Assembly: GCF_009663685.2 (NCBI RefSeq)
Contig: NZ_RCOG02000002.1
Span: forward strand, 310,001-374,000
Source: Cupriavidus sp. U2
Lineage (GTDB): Bacteria > Pseudomonadota > Gammaproteobacteria > Burkholderiales > Burkholderiaceae
Length of the DNA stretch: 64,000 bases
Direction of reading: 5' to 3'
Of the stretch, positions 16,476-24,782 are shown in pieces; position 1 is the stretch's first letter, and each line of letters begins with the position of its first letter. The notes under the pieces are model-generated. The model was not told where the DNA came from and ran no database searches. It saw only the letters and a list, made by a program, of their open reading frames with translations. The translations under genes and the position numbers were made by a program.

Positions 16476-17723
16476 ATGTCTGAACACGCCCCCGAAATCG
16501 AGTCGATATTGAAGACCGTCCCGGTCAGCCTCGCCCGGAACGGTCCCACCCGCACCTTCTGCACCCTGCATGACACGCTCGACTCGCGTGACGAACTGCA
16601 GGACATCCGCCGCAGCATCCACCAGCATCCCGAACTCGCCTTCAATGAAGTCCGTACCGCCGAGCTTGTCGCCAGCAAGCTCGAAGGGTGGGGCTACACC
16701 GTGACGCGCGGTGTGGGCGGCACCGGGGTGGTGGCCACGCTGCGGGCGGGCAGCAGCCAGCGCAGCGTCGGGATTCGTGCCGACATGGACGCGCTGCCGA
16801 TCCACGAGCGCACCAATCTGCGATACGCCAGCGTCAACGAAGGCAGGATGCACGCCTGCGGCCACGACGGGCACACCGCCGTGCTGCTGGGCGCTGCCCG
16901 CCAACTGGCGCGCACGCGCCATTTCAACGGCACGGTCCACCTGATCTTCCAGCCTGCCGAGGAAATCGGCGCCGGCGGCGGGGCCGAGCGCATGCTGGCC
17001 GATGGCCTGTTCGAACGGTTTCCGTGCGACGCCATCTTCGGCCTGCATAACCACCCTGGCGTGGAAGCCGGTACGTTCATGTTCCGCGCGGGGCCGTTCA
17101 TGGCCGCGTGCGACACGGTGACGATCACCATTCGCGGCAAGGGCGGCCACGCGGCCCGCCCGCACCAGTCGATCGACCCGATCCTGGTGGCCGGCAGCCT
17201 GGTGATGGCGCTGCAATCGATCGTGGCGCGCAATGTCGATCCGAACGAGACCGCCGTGGTCACCATCGGCACGCTGCACGCCGGCCACGCGCCAAACGTG
17301 ATCCCGGACAGCGCGCGCATGGAAATCAGCGTGCGGTCGTTCAGCGCCGAGGTGCGGGCGTCGATGGAAGCGCGTATCCGCCAGCTGGTCACGGCGCATG
17401 CCGAAGGCTATGGCGCCGCCGCCGATATCGACTACGTGCGCGGCTATCCGGTACTGGTCAACAGCGAGGCGGAGACCGAATTCGCGCGGCAGGTGGCCGA
17501 GGAACTGGTGGGTCCGGAGCGGGCGATCGGCAATTTCCATCGCATCGCGGGCAGCGAGGACTTCGCGTACTTCCTGCAGCAGCGCCCGGGCTGCTTCGTG
17601 CGGATGGGCAATGGCGCCAACCAGCCGCTGCTGCACAACGCCGGCTACGACTTCAACGACGACAACCTGACCGTGGGCGCGGCGTACTGGACGCGTCTGG
17701 TGGAACGATATCTGGCGGAATAA
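16476..17723 (+). CDS. M20D amidohydrolase (hippurate hydrolase-like)
   Basis: A 415-residue member of the M20D family. Metal ligands appear in order: HACGHDGH (C128, H126 region), FQPAEE, GLHNHPG and the C-terminal LLHNAGYDFND. RGKGGHAARPHQ is the dimerisation-domain motif. Such enzymes hydrolyse N-acyl amino acids, hippurate or amino-acid conjugates with two metal ions in the cytoplasm. The protein has an N-terminal extension of about 35 residues before the usual family start, so translation may begin later. The 224 bases upstream contain AT-rich promoter-like sequence but no clear operator. An AraC-type regulator follows convergently. Confidence 0.9.
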   Translation: MSEHAPEIESILKTVPVSLARNGPTRTFCTLHDTLDSRDELQDIRRSIHQHPELAFNEVRTAELVASKLEGWGYTVTRGVGGTGVVATLRAGSSQRSVGIRADMDALPIHERTNLRYASVNEGRMHACGHDGHTAVLLGAARQLARTRHFNGTVHLIFQPAEEIGAGGGAERMLADGLFERFPCDAIFGLHNHPGVEAGTFMFRAGPFMAACDTVTITIRGKGGHAARPHQSIDPILVAGSLVMALQSIVARNVDPNETAVVTIGTLHAGHAPNVIPDSARMEISVRSFSAEVRASMEARIRQLVTAHAEGYGAAADIDYVRGYPVLVNSEAETEFARQVAEELVGPERAIGNFHRIAGSEDFAYFLQQRPGCFVRMGNGANQPLLHNAGYDFNDDNLTVGAAYWTRLVERYLAE

Positions 17724-17775
17724 CGATCGAGCCGCCGCAGGTTTGCAGATCGACAGGCCCCGAGGGCAGGGCAGG

Positions 17776-18711
17776 TCACTTGAAGAAGGCGCTCGGCGGC
17801 ACGCCAAACTGCCGCCGGAACATCGTCGCAAAGGCGCTCGGGCTGTCGTAGCCCATGTCGAGCGCCACATCCACCACCTTGTCGCCGGCTGCCAGGCGCT
17901 CCAGCGCGGCCAGCAGCCGCGCCTGCTGGCGCCACTGGCCAAAGGTCATCCCGGTTTCGCGCGCAAAGCGCCGCTGGATCGTCTTCGGGTCCACGCCCAG
18001 GCGCGTGCCCCAGTCGGCCAGGGTCAGGCCGGTATCGGGCTCGCCGACGATCTGGTCGCAGATCGTGCGCAGGTCCGGGTCGGTGGGGCGGGGCAGGTGC
18101 AGCGGCAGCGTCGGTACCAGCTTCACTTCGTCGAGCAGCAGCCGCATCAGGCGGCCATCGCGGGAATCCATGTCATATAGAGCAGGCACGTCGATGGCGG
18201 CCAGGATCAGTTCGCGCAGCAGCGGCGATATGCCCAGAACGGTACATGCCGTGGGCAGATCGGGCGCGGCGTCGGGGCGGATATAGGCGGTGCGCATCTG
18301 CACCCGGCCCACCATGCGGATCCAGTGCGTGGTGCCGCCCGGCATCCACATGCCGCGCGTGGGCGGCACGGTCCATTGGCCTTCGGGCGTCGAGACCACC
18401 ATCACACCATGCATGGCATGGATCAGCTGGGCATGCGGATGCTGGTGGGGCTTGGTGACGTGGCCCGGCACATAGTCGGCCGCCATGGCCGTGACGGGCA
18501 TCGGGCTACGGTCGTACTGGACATAGGCGGGGCGCTCGGCATAGGTGTCGGCGCGGGCGTCCATGGCGGGATCGCGCGGCGCATCGGGGGGCAGGGGTCT
18601 GCTGCCTGGGGTGTCGTGATCGACCCAGGCGATGCGTGGGGCAGGGTGGGCGGTGGATTTTGGTAATGCGGTCGGCTTGCGGCGCTGTGGCGGTCGCGGG
18701 GTACCCGGCAT
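17776..18711 (-). CDS. AraC-family transcriptional regulator with cupin sensor domain
   Basis: A 311-residue regulator. Residues about 75-150 form a cupin barrel (HQHPHAQLIHAMHGVMVV, then GMWMPGGTTHW), as in the YdeO/NimR-like group whose ligand is often a drug or small aromatic. The C-terminal 100 residues carry two helix-turn-helix motifs: TLADWGTRLGVDPKTIQRRF and DVALDMGYDSPSAFATMFRR. It is transcribed away from the fosmidomycin-resistance-like pump gene, with 141 bases between the two starts. This layout is typical for a regulator controlling the adjacent pump, so it probably regulates that gene and itself. Confidence 0.9.
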   Translation of the reverse strand: MPGTPRPPQRRKPTALPKSTAHPAPRIAWVDHDTPGSRPLPPDAPRDPAMDARADTYAERPAYVQYDRSPMPVTAMAADYVPGHVTKPHQHPHAQLIHAMHGVMVVSTPEGQWTVPPTRGMWMPGGTTHWIRMVGRVQMRTAYIRPDAAPDLPTACTVLGISPLLRELILAAIDVPALYDMDSRDGRLMRLLLDEVKLVPTLPLHLPRPTDPDLRTICDQIVGEPDTGLTLADWGTRLGVDPKTIQRRFARETGMTFGQWRQQARLLAALERLAAGDKVVDVALDMGYDSPSAFATMFRRQFGVPPSAFFK

Positions 18712-18852
18712 GTCCTTTTCTCCAAGGTTACGGCCTCATTCTCGCAGGACAGGCGCAGGTTTGCCAATTAGCATCGTCACACTTCCTTTAATTCCGCCGA
18801 ACGGGCCCCGGGAAGATTCCTGAGAAGAAAACTGGCCAATGCGCCCCCGACC

Positions 18853-20070
18853 ATGAGCACAACCGTCCATTCCGCCGCCGCCGCGGCGCCTCGCGAGGAG
18901 GGCACGCGCTTCCGCGTGCTGTACGCGATCAGTTTCGCGCACTTCCTCAACGACATGATCCAGTCGCTGATCCTGGCCATCTATCCGATGCTAAAGGGCG
19001 GCTTCAACCTGAGCTTCGCGCAGATTGGCCTGCTGACGCTGACGTACCAGATCACCGCATCGCTACTGCAGCCGATCGTCGGCCTGTACACGGACAAGCA
19101 CCCGAAGCCCCATTCGCTGGCCATCGGCATGGGCTTCACGCTGGGGGGCCTGCTGCTGCTGTCGGTGGCGCCCAGCTACGGCGTGCTGCTGGTGGCGGCG
19201 GCGCTGGTCGGTACCGGATCGTCGATCTTCCATCCTGAGTCGTCGCGCGTGGCGCGGCTGGCGTCGGGCGGCCAGCATGGCCTGGCGCAATCGATCTTCC
19301 AGGTGGGCGGCAATGGCGGCAGCGCCATGGGTCCGCTGCTGGCGGCGTGGATCGTGCATACGCAGGGGAGCGTGGCGTGGTTCTCGCTGGCGGCCCTGCT
19401 GGCCATTGCGGTGCTGTGGCAGATCGGCGGCTGGTACGGCCGCCATCTGGCCGAGCGCGCCGCAAAGAAGAAGGCCGCCGCCGGCGCGGTGGCCAAGCTG
19501 CCGACGTCGACCGTGGTGCGCGCCATGACGGTGCTGCTGCTGCTGATCTTCTCGAAGTATTTCTATATGGCCAGCCTGAACACGTATTACACGTTCTATC
19601 TGATGGAGAAGTTCGGGCTGACGCGCCAGACGTCGCAGGTCTACCTGTTCCTGTTCCTGTTCGCGGTGGCGGCGGGCACGATCCTGGGCGGCCCGATCGG
19701 CGACCGCATCGGTCGCAAGCGCGTGATCTGGGCGTCGATCCTGGGCGTGGCGCCGTTCACGCTGATGCTGCCGCACGCCAACCTGTTCTGGACGGCCGTG
19801 CTGACGGTGATCATCGGCTTCATCCTGGCGTCGGCGTTCTCGGCCATCCTGGTGTTTGCCCAGGAACTGATTCCGGGCAAGGTCGGCATGGTGTCGGGCC
19901 TGTTCTTCGGCTTCGCATTCGGCATGGGCGGCATCGGCGCCGCTGTGCTGGGCAAGCTGGCCGACGCCCATGGCATCGAATCGGTCTACCAGTTCTGCGC
20001 CTACCTGCCGCTGCTGGGGCTGCTGGCGGTGTTCCTGCCAGACCTGCGGGGACGCGCGAAGACGGCCTGA
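18853..20070 (+). CDS. fsr: MFS transporter, fosmidomycin resistance (Fsr) family
   Basis: A 405-residue 12-helix MFS protein. FAHFLNDMIQSLILAIYPM in the first helix, STGSSIFHPE-like GTGSSIFHPESSRVA in helix 4 to 5 and the GDRIGRKRVIW loop are characteristic of Fsr. The Escherichia coli homologue exports fosmidomycin; other members export other compounds, so the substrate remains open. An AraC-type regulator is divergent. The start lacks a strong ribosome site, but an earlier one would run into the regulator's promoter. Confidence 0.88.
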   Translation: MSTTVHSAAAAAPREEGTRFRVLYAISFAHFLNDMIQSLILAIYPMLKGGFNLSFAQIGLLTLTYQITASLLQPIVGLYTDKHPKPHSLAIGMGFTLGGLLLLSVAPSYGVLLVAAALVGTGSSIFHPESSRVARLASGGQHGLAQSIFQVGGNGGSAMGPLLAAWIVHTQGSVAWFSLAALLAIAVLWQIGGWYGRHLAERAAKKKAAAGAVAKLPTSTVVRAMTVLLLLIFSKYFYMASLNTYYTFYLMEKFGLTRQTSQVYLFLFLFAVAAGTILGGPIGDRIGRKRVIWASILGVAPFTLMLPHANLFWTAVLTVIIGFILASAFSAILVFAQELIPGKVGMVSGLFFGFAFGMGGIGAAVLGKLADAHGIESVYQFCAYLPLLGLLAVFLPDLRGRAKTA

Positions 20071-20091
20071 TTTGAATCACCCGCCGGTTTT

Positions 20092-20121
20092 CTCCGCTCT
20101 CCCGCGAGCGGGAGAGCGGAG
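20092..20121. terminator. Shared bidirectional terminator hairpin, repeat-like
   Basis: A perfect 14-bp inverted repeat, CTCCGCTCTCCCGC / GCGGGAGAGCGGAG, lies between two convergent genes with short T-runs on both sides (TTTT before, AAAA after). Its CTCTCCCGC core is the same as in the palindromic element between kdpC and kdpD, so it may be a dispersed repeat used as a terminator. Confidence 0.65.
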
Positions 20122-20140
20122 CAAAACCAAGGGGAGTTAT

Positions 20141-21442
20141 TTACTTCCCAGCCTTGTCCTGCGACACATCCATGATCATGCGCGTCAGCAGGTACAGGCG
20201 CGGCGTGACCGAGTTCAGGTCCACATACTCGGCATCGTTCGAATGGGCGCCGAACCCGCGCAGGCCGAAACGCTCGATGACCGGGGCCTTGGTGGCTGCC
20301 GCGGCGAATGCGGCATCGGTGCCGCCGCCTTCGGCCGTGTCGTAGACGGCCAGCTTTTCACCGATTTCCGCATAGATGCCCTGGGCATGGGCGGCCAGGG
20401 CGCGCGCGGCCGGCGTGACTTCCAGCGGCGGACGGCGGCGCTCGAACTTGACCTCGACCTTGGTGTCGGGAATCAGCGTCTTCCTGGTCCGCTCCTGCAA
20501 CGTCTTCTCCAGGCCGTCATAGTCGGCGGTGCGCAGCACGCGCACATCGGCCTGGGCCGTGGCCACGGCGGGAATCACGTTGCGATTGGTGCCGGCCTGC
20601 GACAGTGTCCAGTTGACCTTGAGCCCGGTATCGGGATTCGACAAGTCGCGCATCTGCAGGATCTGGTGCGACATCTCGTACAGCGCATTGCGGCCCAGTT
20701 CCGGCGAACTGCCCGCGTGCGACGACTTGCCGTCCACCTTGAGCGCAATAGCGCCGATGCCGCTCGTGGCCAGCGACAGGCGGTCGCCGGTCACGCGCGT
20801 CGCCTCGCACGAGAACACGGCGTCCTGCTCCGAACCGAGCTTCGTCAGCATCGCGCGGGCGCCCGGCGAGCTGATTTCCTCGTCGCCGTTGATCAGCACG
20901 GTCAGGGTGCCGTAGTCCTTGAAGTTCATCTTCTGCAGGATCGCCACGGTGTGCAGGATCACGGCCACGCCATTCTTGTCATCGGCGATGCCTAGCCCGT
21001 AGGCCTTGTCGCCTTCCACGCGGAACGGCTGCTGTGCCAGCATGCCGCGCAGGTACACGGTGTCCATGTGCGCGATCAGCATGATCTTGCGCTTGCCCGT
21101 GCCCTGGAATGTGGCATGCACCATCTTGCCCACTGTCTCTGGCGTGTCCTCCATGCGGTAGACCTCGGTCGGCGCCACCAGCCGGGCGTCGCCCCCCATG
21201 GCGGCCAGCCGGTCGCGGATCAGGTTGGCAATGCGGTCCAGGCCTTCGATGTCCTTGCTGCCGGATTCGATCGACACCAGGTCCTTCATGGTGCCAATGA
21301 GCGCGGGCTTTTCCTGCTGGGCAAGCCGGTAGACAGGTTCGACCGGCGCGGCTGCGGCGGTGCCGGCAAACAGCGCCGCGGCCAGGGCGACCGACGGCAG
21401 GGTGACAGGACGATGACGAAACACGGGGCGGGGGACTGACAC
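20141..21442 (-). CDS. Exported M20 glutamate carboxypeptidase (carboxypeptidase G2-like)
   Basis: A 433-residue protein from the chosen GTG start, which has AGAGGAG seven bases upstream; a longer frame begins 18 codons earlier without such a site. A signal peptide (hydrophobic LPSVALAAALFAGTAAAA) leads to the periplasm. Zinc ligands are visible in AHMDTVYLRG, GIADDKNGVA, GDEEISSPGA and the C-terminal GFGAHSNDAEYV. This set matches the M20A group including carboxypeptidase G2, which removes C-terminal glutamate from folates and related compounds; the true substrate is unknown. Confidence 0.88.
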   Translation of the reverse strand: MSVPRPVFRHRPVTLPSVALAAALFAGTAAAAPVEPVYRLAQQEKPALIGTMKDLVSIESGSKDIEGLDRIANLIRDRLAAMGGDARLVAPTEVYRMEDTPETVGKMVHATFQGTGKRKIMLIAHMDTVYLRGMLAQQPFRVEGDKAYGLGIADDKNGVAVILHTVAILQKMNFKDYGTLTVLINGDEEISSPGARAMLTKLGSEQDAVFSCEATRVTGDRLSLATSGIGAIALKVDGKSSHAGSSPELGRNALYEMSHQILQMRDLSNPDTGLKVNWTLSQAGTNRNVIPAVATAQADVRVLRTADYDGLEKTLQERTRKTLIPDTKVEVKFERRRPPLEVTPAARALAAHAQGIYAEIGEKLAVYDTAEGGGTDAAFAAAATKAPVIERFGLRGFGAHSNDAEYVDLNSVTPRLYLLTRMIMDVSQDKAGK

Positions 21443-21546
21443 GAAGCGACTCCTCTTTCTTCCTGGTGGTGTGAAGCCCACATGTTGCGCGCGCAACGCG
21501 CACGGGTCCAGTACCCTGGCATCGGTTTTGCGGCATCATCTGGGTC

Positions 21547-21825
21547 ATGAAGTCCGCCGTGCCCCAGCCCTCCGCATTACCCGCCATGTCTGCCCGTCCC
21601 GCCTGCGCCCACTGCCTTGCCCTTGCCGACGATCCGCGCCGCCGCGAGCCGCATCCGTGCCTGGCGCTGCGCAACACGGCGCCGCTGGTCAGCCAGAGTG
21701 CGGCTGGCGTGCCCTTTAGCATGATGTCGTTCACCTGCCGCGAGTGCGGGACGGGCTGGCGGCTCTACGACCGCGCCAACGAACTTTTCGTCTCGTGGGT
21801 GCCCGAGCACCCGCTGGTGCGATAG
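21547..21825 (+). CDS. Small zinc-ribbon-like protein of unknown function
   Basis: A 92-residue ORF with two Cys pairs, CAHC and CREC, about 45 residues apart, plus an aromatic-rich end (GWRLYDRANELFVSWVPEHP). This is the pattern of a small zinc-binding fold. I recognise no family. GC and codon use match its neighbours, and the spacing of cysteines supports a real protein. The gene's last 18 bases are part of a 21-bp direct repeat. Confidence 0.55.
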   Translation: MKSAVPQPSALPAMSARPACAHCLALADDPRRREPHPCLALRNTAPLVSQSAAGVPFSMMSFTCRECGTGWRLYDRANELFVSWVPEHPLVR

Positions 21826-21855
21826 CCGTCCCGACACCCGCTGGTGCGATAGCCG
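21808..21855 (+). repeat. 21-bp direct repeat at a gene end
   Basis: CACCCGCTGGTGCGATAGCCG occurs at 21808-21828 and again at 21835-21855, exact, 27 bases apart. The first copy includes the last codons and stop of the small zinc-ribbon gene; the second lies just beyond. It looks like a recent local duplication. Confidence 0.8.
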
Positions 21856-22000
21856 CCCGCACGGCCGGAGTGGCAAAGCCGATCAGCTAAGATAGCGGCT
21901 GGCCGGACGCCGCCGACGCGCGCCACCCGGTACCCAGACGATGTCTCCGCGCGCCGCATACGCGCCCATCCCCACGTATTTCCCGCTTCCAAGCCCGACC

Positions 22001-22990
22001 ATGGCCGTTTTCCGTCTCCTGCCGCTGCGCGCCGCCTGCCTCGCCGTCACGCTGATGGCCGCCGCCGCTGCCCCCGCCCTTGCCGCCGACAACTACCCGA
22101 GCCGGCCGATACGCATGATCGTGGCCTATCCCACCGGCGGCATCAGCGACGCCGTGGCGCGCGCGCTGGGCGAAAAGCTGTCGGTCCAGATGGGCACGTC
22201 GGTGGTGGTGGAAAACAAGGCCGGCGCCGGCGGCAGCATCGGCATCGACGCCGTGGCCAAGGCCGCGCCCGATGGTTACACGCTCGGTTTCGCCTCGACC
22301 AGCCCGCTGACGCTCAATCCGCACGTGGGACACGTCAACTATGACCCCCAGCGCGATGTGGCGCCGGTCATGAGCGTGATGTACTCGCCCGTGCTGGTGA
22401 TCGCCACGCCCAGCTTCACCGGCAAGGCGTTCCCGGACCTGATCGCCCAGTCCAAGGCCAGGCCGGGCTCGGTGCGCTGGGCCACGTCGGGCCTGGGCAC
22501 TGTGGGCCACGTGATGCTGGAACAGGTGCGCGCGAAGTCCCGGGCCGACATCACGCTGATCCCCTACAAGGGCGCGGGCCAGCAGATGAACGATGCGCTG
22601 GGCGGCCAGTTCGAGGTGATGAGCACCAACGCCAGCCCGATGCTGACGCAGCATATGCAGGCTGGCCGCCTGCGGGCCATCGCCGTGGGCGCGCCCAGGC
22701 GGCTCGACAGCCTGCCCAACGTGCCGACCTTCGACGAACTCGGCTATCCGAAGGCCAACCTGACCTCGACGTTCGGCATCTTCGCGCCGGGCAAGACGCC
22801 GGCGGCCATCATCGACAAGCTCAACGCCGAACTGAACAAGGCGCTGGCCGAGCCCGAGGTGCGAGACCGCCTGCTGCGCGGCGGCGAAGTGCCTACCGGC
22901 GGCTCGGCGGCGCAGTTTGCCAAGGCCATTCACGCCGAATCGCAGGAAAACGCCCGCATCGTCAAGGAAGCGGGCATCAAGGCGGACTGA
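22001..22990 (+). CDS. Bug (TctC) family periplasmic solute receptor
   Basis: A 329-residue exported binding protein. After a signal peptide (RLLPLRAACLAVTLMAAAAAPALAA region, cleavage near ALA-AD) the sequence YPSRPIRMIVAYPTGGISD is the hallmark start of Bug proteins, which capture carboxylates or amino acids for tripartite tricarboxylate transporters. Burkholderiaceae encode many orphan copies, and no transporter genes adjoin this one. An in-frame ATG 20 codons earlier would put extra residues before the signal peptide, so the later start is preferred. Confidence 0.92.
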   Translation: MAVFRLLPLRAACLAVTLMAAAAAPALAADNYPSRPIRMIVAYPTGGISDAVARALGEKLSVQMGTSVVVENKAGAGGSIGIDAVAKAAPDGYTLGFASTSPLTLNPHVGHVNYDPQRDVAPVMSVMYSPVLVIATPSFTGKAFPDLIAQSKARPGSVRWATSGLGTVGHVMLEQVRAKSRADITLIPYKGAGQQMNDALGGQFEVMSTNASPMLTQHMQAGRLRAIAVGAPRRLDSLPNVPTFDELGYPKANLTSTFGIFAPGKTPAAIIDKLNAELNKALAEPEVRDRLLRGGEVPTGGSAAQFAKAIHAESQENARIVKEAGIKAD

Positions 22991-23058
22991 GCGAAACGAG
23001 GGACCGGGGGCAGGGCTTTCGCCCGGATCGCCCCCATGGCGCCCTCATCGTACTTTCT

Positions 23059-23781
23059 TCAAGCCACGTCGAGCCGGCTGCCCAGCCGGTAGACCGTGCG
23101 CAGCATCACGCCGTTGAACGGCCATAGCGCCAGCTTGTTCCGGATGCGCGACAGATGGCTGTCGATGGTGCGCGACTGTTCTTCCATGTCGGCACCGCGC
23201 CAGACCTTGTCGATCATCGTCCGGCGCGTCACCAGCGTGCCGAGATTGCGGAACAGCAGCAGCGCCAGCGCATATTCCGTGGGCGACAGCGTCACCGGCA
23301 TGCCTTTCACCCAGACCTGGCGCTCGGCCACCGCGAAGCGGAATTCCCCGCAGACCAGCTGGTCGGGGCCGTCGTCCAGCACCCCGGCCGGCGCGGTGGC
23401 CGGCCGCACGGGCTGCGTGGCGGCGCGCCGGCCCAGGGCCTCGATGCGCGCGAGCAGTTCGCCGTCGCGCACCGGCTGCGGCACATAGGCATCGGCGCCG
23501 GCCATCAGGCAACGCGCCACATCCGATTCGGCGTCGCTGGCACCGAACATCATCACGGGCAGGGCATGTCCGAGCGTGCGCCGGACCCAGTCGAGCAATT
23601 CCTCGGCATCGGCGTCGGCCACGTCGCGGTCCAGCAGCAGCATGTCGAAGGGCTCGGCGTGGATGGCGTCCACCAGGGGCGGCCCGCAGCGAAAGCGTGC
23701 CAGATGGTGCCCGCCCCGTTGCAGGGCGCGCTCCAGCACCATGATGCGAGCCGGATTATCTTCAAGCGCGGCGATCTTCAC
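23059..23781 (-). CDS. OmpR-type response regulator with atypical receiver
   Basis: A 240-residue two-domain regulator. Receiver, residues 1-120: acidic pair E7-D8, phospho-acceptor position D51 in LLLDRDVA, and Q102 where the invariant Lys should be (PQPV in place of KP). The DNA-binding winged helix, residues about 140-235, is complete (LSPTEYALALLLFRN, TIDSHLSRIRNKL). Loss of the Lys usually prevents normal phosphorylation-dependent switching, so it may act without phosphate. No histidine kinase is adjacent. A paralogue lies divergently 190 bases away; both share the unusual ALEDN/SLEND opening and a similar length. Confidence 0.88.
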   Translation of the reverse strand: MKIAALEDNPARIMVLERALQRGGHHLARFRCGPPLVDAIHAEPFDMLLLDRDVADADAEELLDWVRRTLGHALPVMMFGASDAESDVARCLMAGADAYVPQPVRDGELLARIEALGRRAATQPVRPATAPAGVLDDGPDQLVCGEFRFAVAERQVWVKGMPVTLSPTEYALALLLFRNLGTLVTRRTMIDKVWRGADMEEQSRTIDSHLSRIRNKLALWPFNGVMLRTVYRLGSRLDVA

Positions 23782-23971
23782 GTTGGGTTCCTTGCAGGTC
23801 CTTGCCAGTCATTCAATGCGGCCCATGGTAGGTCGCGGCCCGCCGAGGACGAAGTAAACATTTGTGGCGGACACAAAAATGAGCATCGTCTTATAGGGTT
23901 TGTGCGCAACTCCGCATCTAATGGTCGTCGGACTTATTCACGGGGCCCCGAAGCGGGGCGCGCGACGACGC

Positions 23972-24778
23972 ATGACGAAGACAGGACTGAGGGTGGCTTC
24001 CCTGGAGAACGACAGCGCCCAGGCGGCGATGATCCGCGCCATCGTGAACGGCGCCGGCCATGAATGCGTGACCTTTACCGACGGCCGCCGCATGTTGCTG
24101 ACCCTGCGCAAGGTCACATTCGACCTGCTGCTGCTGGACTGGGACGTGCCGCAGGTATCCGGCCTGGAGGTGCTGCACTGGGTGCGCACGCACCTGGACC
24201 CGCGCCTGCCGGTGATGTTCGTGGCCCGGCGCCAGGCCGAGGCCGATATCGCGGTGGCGCTGGACGCCGGCGCCGACGACTACATGGTCAAGCCGATCCG
24301 GCCGGTGGAACTGTCCGCGCGCATCCAGGCGCTGCTGCGACGGGTCTATCCCGATACGCGCCAGCGCGACGACGACGGCCTGAGCTGGGGCCGCTACGCC
24401 TTCGACATCGTGACGCACCGGGCCACGCGTGACGGCGCGGTGGTGCCGCTCACGCCGAAGGAATTCGAACTGGCGCTGCTGATGTTCCGCCATGCCAATC
24501 GCGTGGTGCCGCGCGACCACATGGTGACGGCGGTGTGGGGACGCGAGTTCTCGCCGATGTCGCGCACCATCGACACGCATATCTCGCGCGTGCGCAACAA
24601 GCTCGGGCTGTGGGACGAAAACGGGGTGCGCGTGGTGCCGGTCTACACCTACGGCTACCGGCTGGAACTGCTGGACGACGGGGCCGCCCGCGACACGGCC
24701 GCTCAGGCGGCACTGGCCGGGGCCGGACGAAAAAAAAGGCACCCGAAGGTGCCTTTCCCAGAACAGCCGATCGAGTGA
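23972..24778 (+). CDS. OmpR-type response regulator, orphan
   Basis: A 268-residue paralogue of the divergent regulator. The receiver has E12, D56 (LLLLDWDVP) and the conserved K107 (MVKPIRP), so it can probably be phosphorylated. The C-terminal winged helix is complete (LTPKEFELALLMFRHANRVV, TIDTHISRVRNKLG). No kinase is nearby. The last 35 residues are an odd basic tail, and the final codons run across the terminator hairpin of the porin gene, so the tail is probably not functional. Divergent paralogues with a 190-base shared control region suggest cross-regulation. Confidence 0.88.
   Translation: MTKTGLRVASLENDSAQAAMIRAIVNGAGHECVTFTDGRRMLLTLRKVTFDLLLLDWDVPQVSGLEVLHWVRTHLDPRLPVMFVARRQAEADIAVALDAGADDYMVKPIRPVELSARIQALLRRVYPDTRQRDDDGLSWGRYAFDIVTHRATRDGAVVPLTPKEFELALLMFRHANRVVPRDHMVTAVWGREFSPMSRTIDTHISRVRNKLGLWDENGVRVVPVYTYGYRLELLDDGAARDTAAQAALAGAGRKKRHPKVPFPEQPIE
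24730..24756 (-). terminator. Intrinsic terminator of the porin gene
   Basis: Read on the minus strand: AAAGGCACC, a TTCG loop, GGTGCCTTT, then a run of T (the A-run 24730-24737 on the plus strand). The TTCG tetraloop and T-run make it a strong terminator for the porin transcript. It lies inside the 3' end of the convergent response-regulator gene. Confidence 0.88.
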
Positions 24779-24782
24779 ACGA

